DNA of 64,000 nucleotides from Erythrobacter sp. (GTDB lineage Bacteria; Pseudomonadota; Alphaproteobacteria; Sphingomonadales; Sphingomonadaceae), in NCBI RefSeq assembly GCF_011765465.1, contig NZ_CP050265.1:1426001-1490000 (forward strand), given 5' to 3'. The stretch's first letter is position 1; every line of letters begins with the position of its first letter. The notes beneath the pieces are model-generated. The model searched no databases and was not told the origin of the DNA. It saw only the letters and a program-made list of their open reading frames with translations. The translations under genes and the position numbers were made by a program. This document shows, piece after piece, positions 63,665-64,000 of the stretch.

Positions 63665-64000
63665 GCAACGCGGAAGCCACCAACAAGCGTGACTTGGCCG
63701 CCAACCGTCTGCACCGCATCCTAATCTGGGGCGTGCCGTTTGCGGCGCTAATCGGCCTAAACTTTACCGCAGAACTTCTACAACCGAACGAGAGGGTGGA
63801 AATCGCGGCGGTGCTGTTCCTATGGATGGGGGCGGCGTGCTCGTTAAACGCTTTGCGTTGCCGTCGGCTTCACTGCATGATCGCAGGGCCAGCATTTTTG
63901 ATTGGTGCTGCGCTTCTTGCCATGGTGGCATTCGGCTTGGCTGATTTCGGGAAACACGGTCCAAGCGTCATCATCTGGGTCACGTTTGGGGTAGTTGCTG
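63661..64000 (+). CDS. Membrane protein of the mer-type operon, cut by window end
   Basis: Starts ATG 63661, overlapping the oxidoreductase stop by ATGA, and is open to the window end (113 codons). The visible part has a polar N-terminus and three or four hydrophobic segments, with Cys in GAACSLNALRCRRLHCMIAG. The CRRLHC motif is typical of a small membrane protein family accompanying mer-like operons. Function unknown, C-terminus not visible. Confidence 0.7.
   Translation, partial: MSNAEATNKRDLAANRLHRILIWGVPFAALIGLNFTAELLQPNERVEIAAVLFLWMGAACSLNALRCRRLHCMIAGPAFLIGAALLAMVAFGLADFGKHGPSVIIWVTFGVVA

Overview
The window reads as a mobile or plasmid-like replicon of an alphaproteobacterium, most likely in the order Sphingomonadales (Erythrobacteraceae-like). 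The grounds are the G+C-rich coding style, the protein families (F-type conjugation genes next to copper and mercury-type resistance, ArdC, RES/Xre, and DUF2493 next to ssb), and a GTTC-N7-GTTC SOS box of the alphaproteobacterial type. Assignment below order level is inference. No rRNA, tRNA or CRISPR array was seen.

Positions 1-15700 are a metal (copper/silver) island. It starts with a truncated DUF2231 membrane protein, a methyltransferase and a DUF411 protein. A CsoR repressor is divergent from a small membrane protein and a CPC-type Cu+ P-ATPase, with a clear CsoR-type operator between them. An APC permease follows, then a tightly overlapping cluster (glutaredoxin-MauE fusion, two-TM channel-like protein, DUF305 protein, lipoprotein). 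The island ends with a CusC-CusB-CusA-CusF efflux operon in which CusB carries its own C-terminal CusF domain, closed by a strong hairpin.

Positions 15876-34557 hold two small regulators on the minus strand and an almost continuous F-type type IV secretion operon: traA, L, E, K, B, dsbC, V, C, a small membrane gene, trbI, an S26 peptidase, W, U, trbC, N, F, H, G. Most genes overlap by 4 nt. No relaxase (TraI) or coupling protein (TraD) is present in the window.

Positions 34559-36273 hold small genes and a LexA/CI-like S24 repressor. Its upstream region carries an SOS box and two palindromes built from TAGGA/TCCTA half-sites. Two directly repeated, almost identical copies of a 1267-bp IS3-family (IS407-like) element lie at 36518-37784 and 55202-56468. 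The second has split a plasmid-type ssb gene and is flanked by a 4-bp target duplication.

Between the IS copies lies accessory cargo. It holds a two-gene membrane/large-protein unit of unknown function and an XRE-ImmA pair. Next is an E2 (ubiquitin-conjugating)-like protein with a SEC-C-like cysteine motif, broken by a one-base frameshift. A MarR regulator is divergent from a hydrolase-thioesterase-RND efflux operon. Finally, two tandem tyrosine recombinases overlap a RelE/HTH toxin-antitoxin pair.

Positions 53973-61102 are plasmid-backbone-like: small conserved genes, the interrupted ssb, DUF2493, RES-Xre toxin-antitoxin and ArdC antirestriction. Positions 61323-64000 are a mercury-type operon: MerR, a promoter with a 19-bp spacer, MerT-like protein, GDCCVxC protein, a FAD disulfide reductase lacking the MerA-defining C-terminal features, and a membrane protein cut by the window end.
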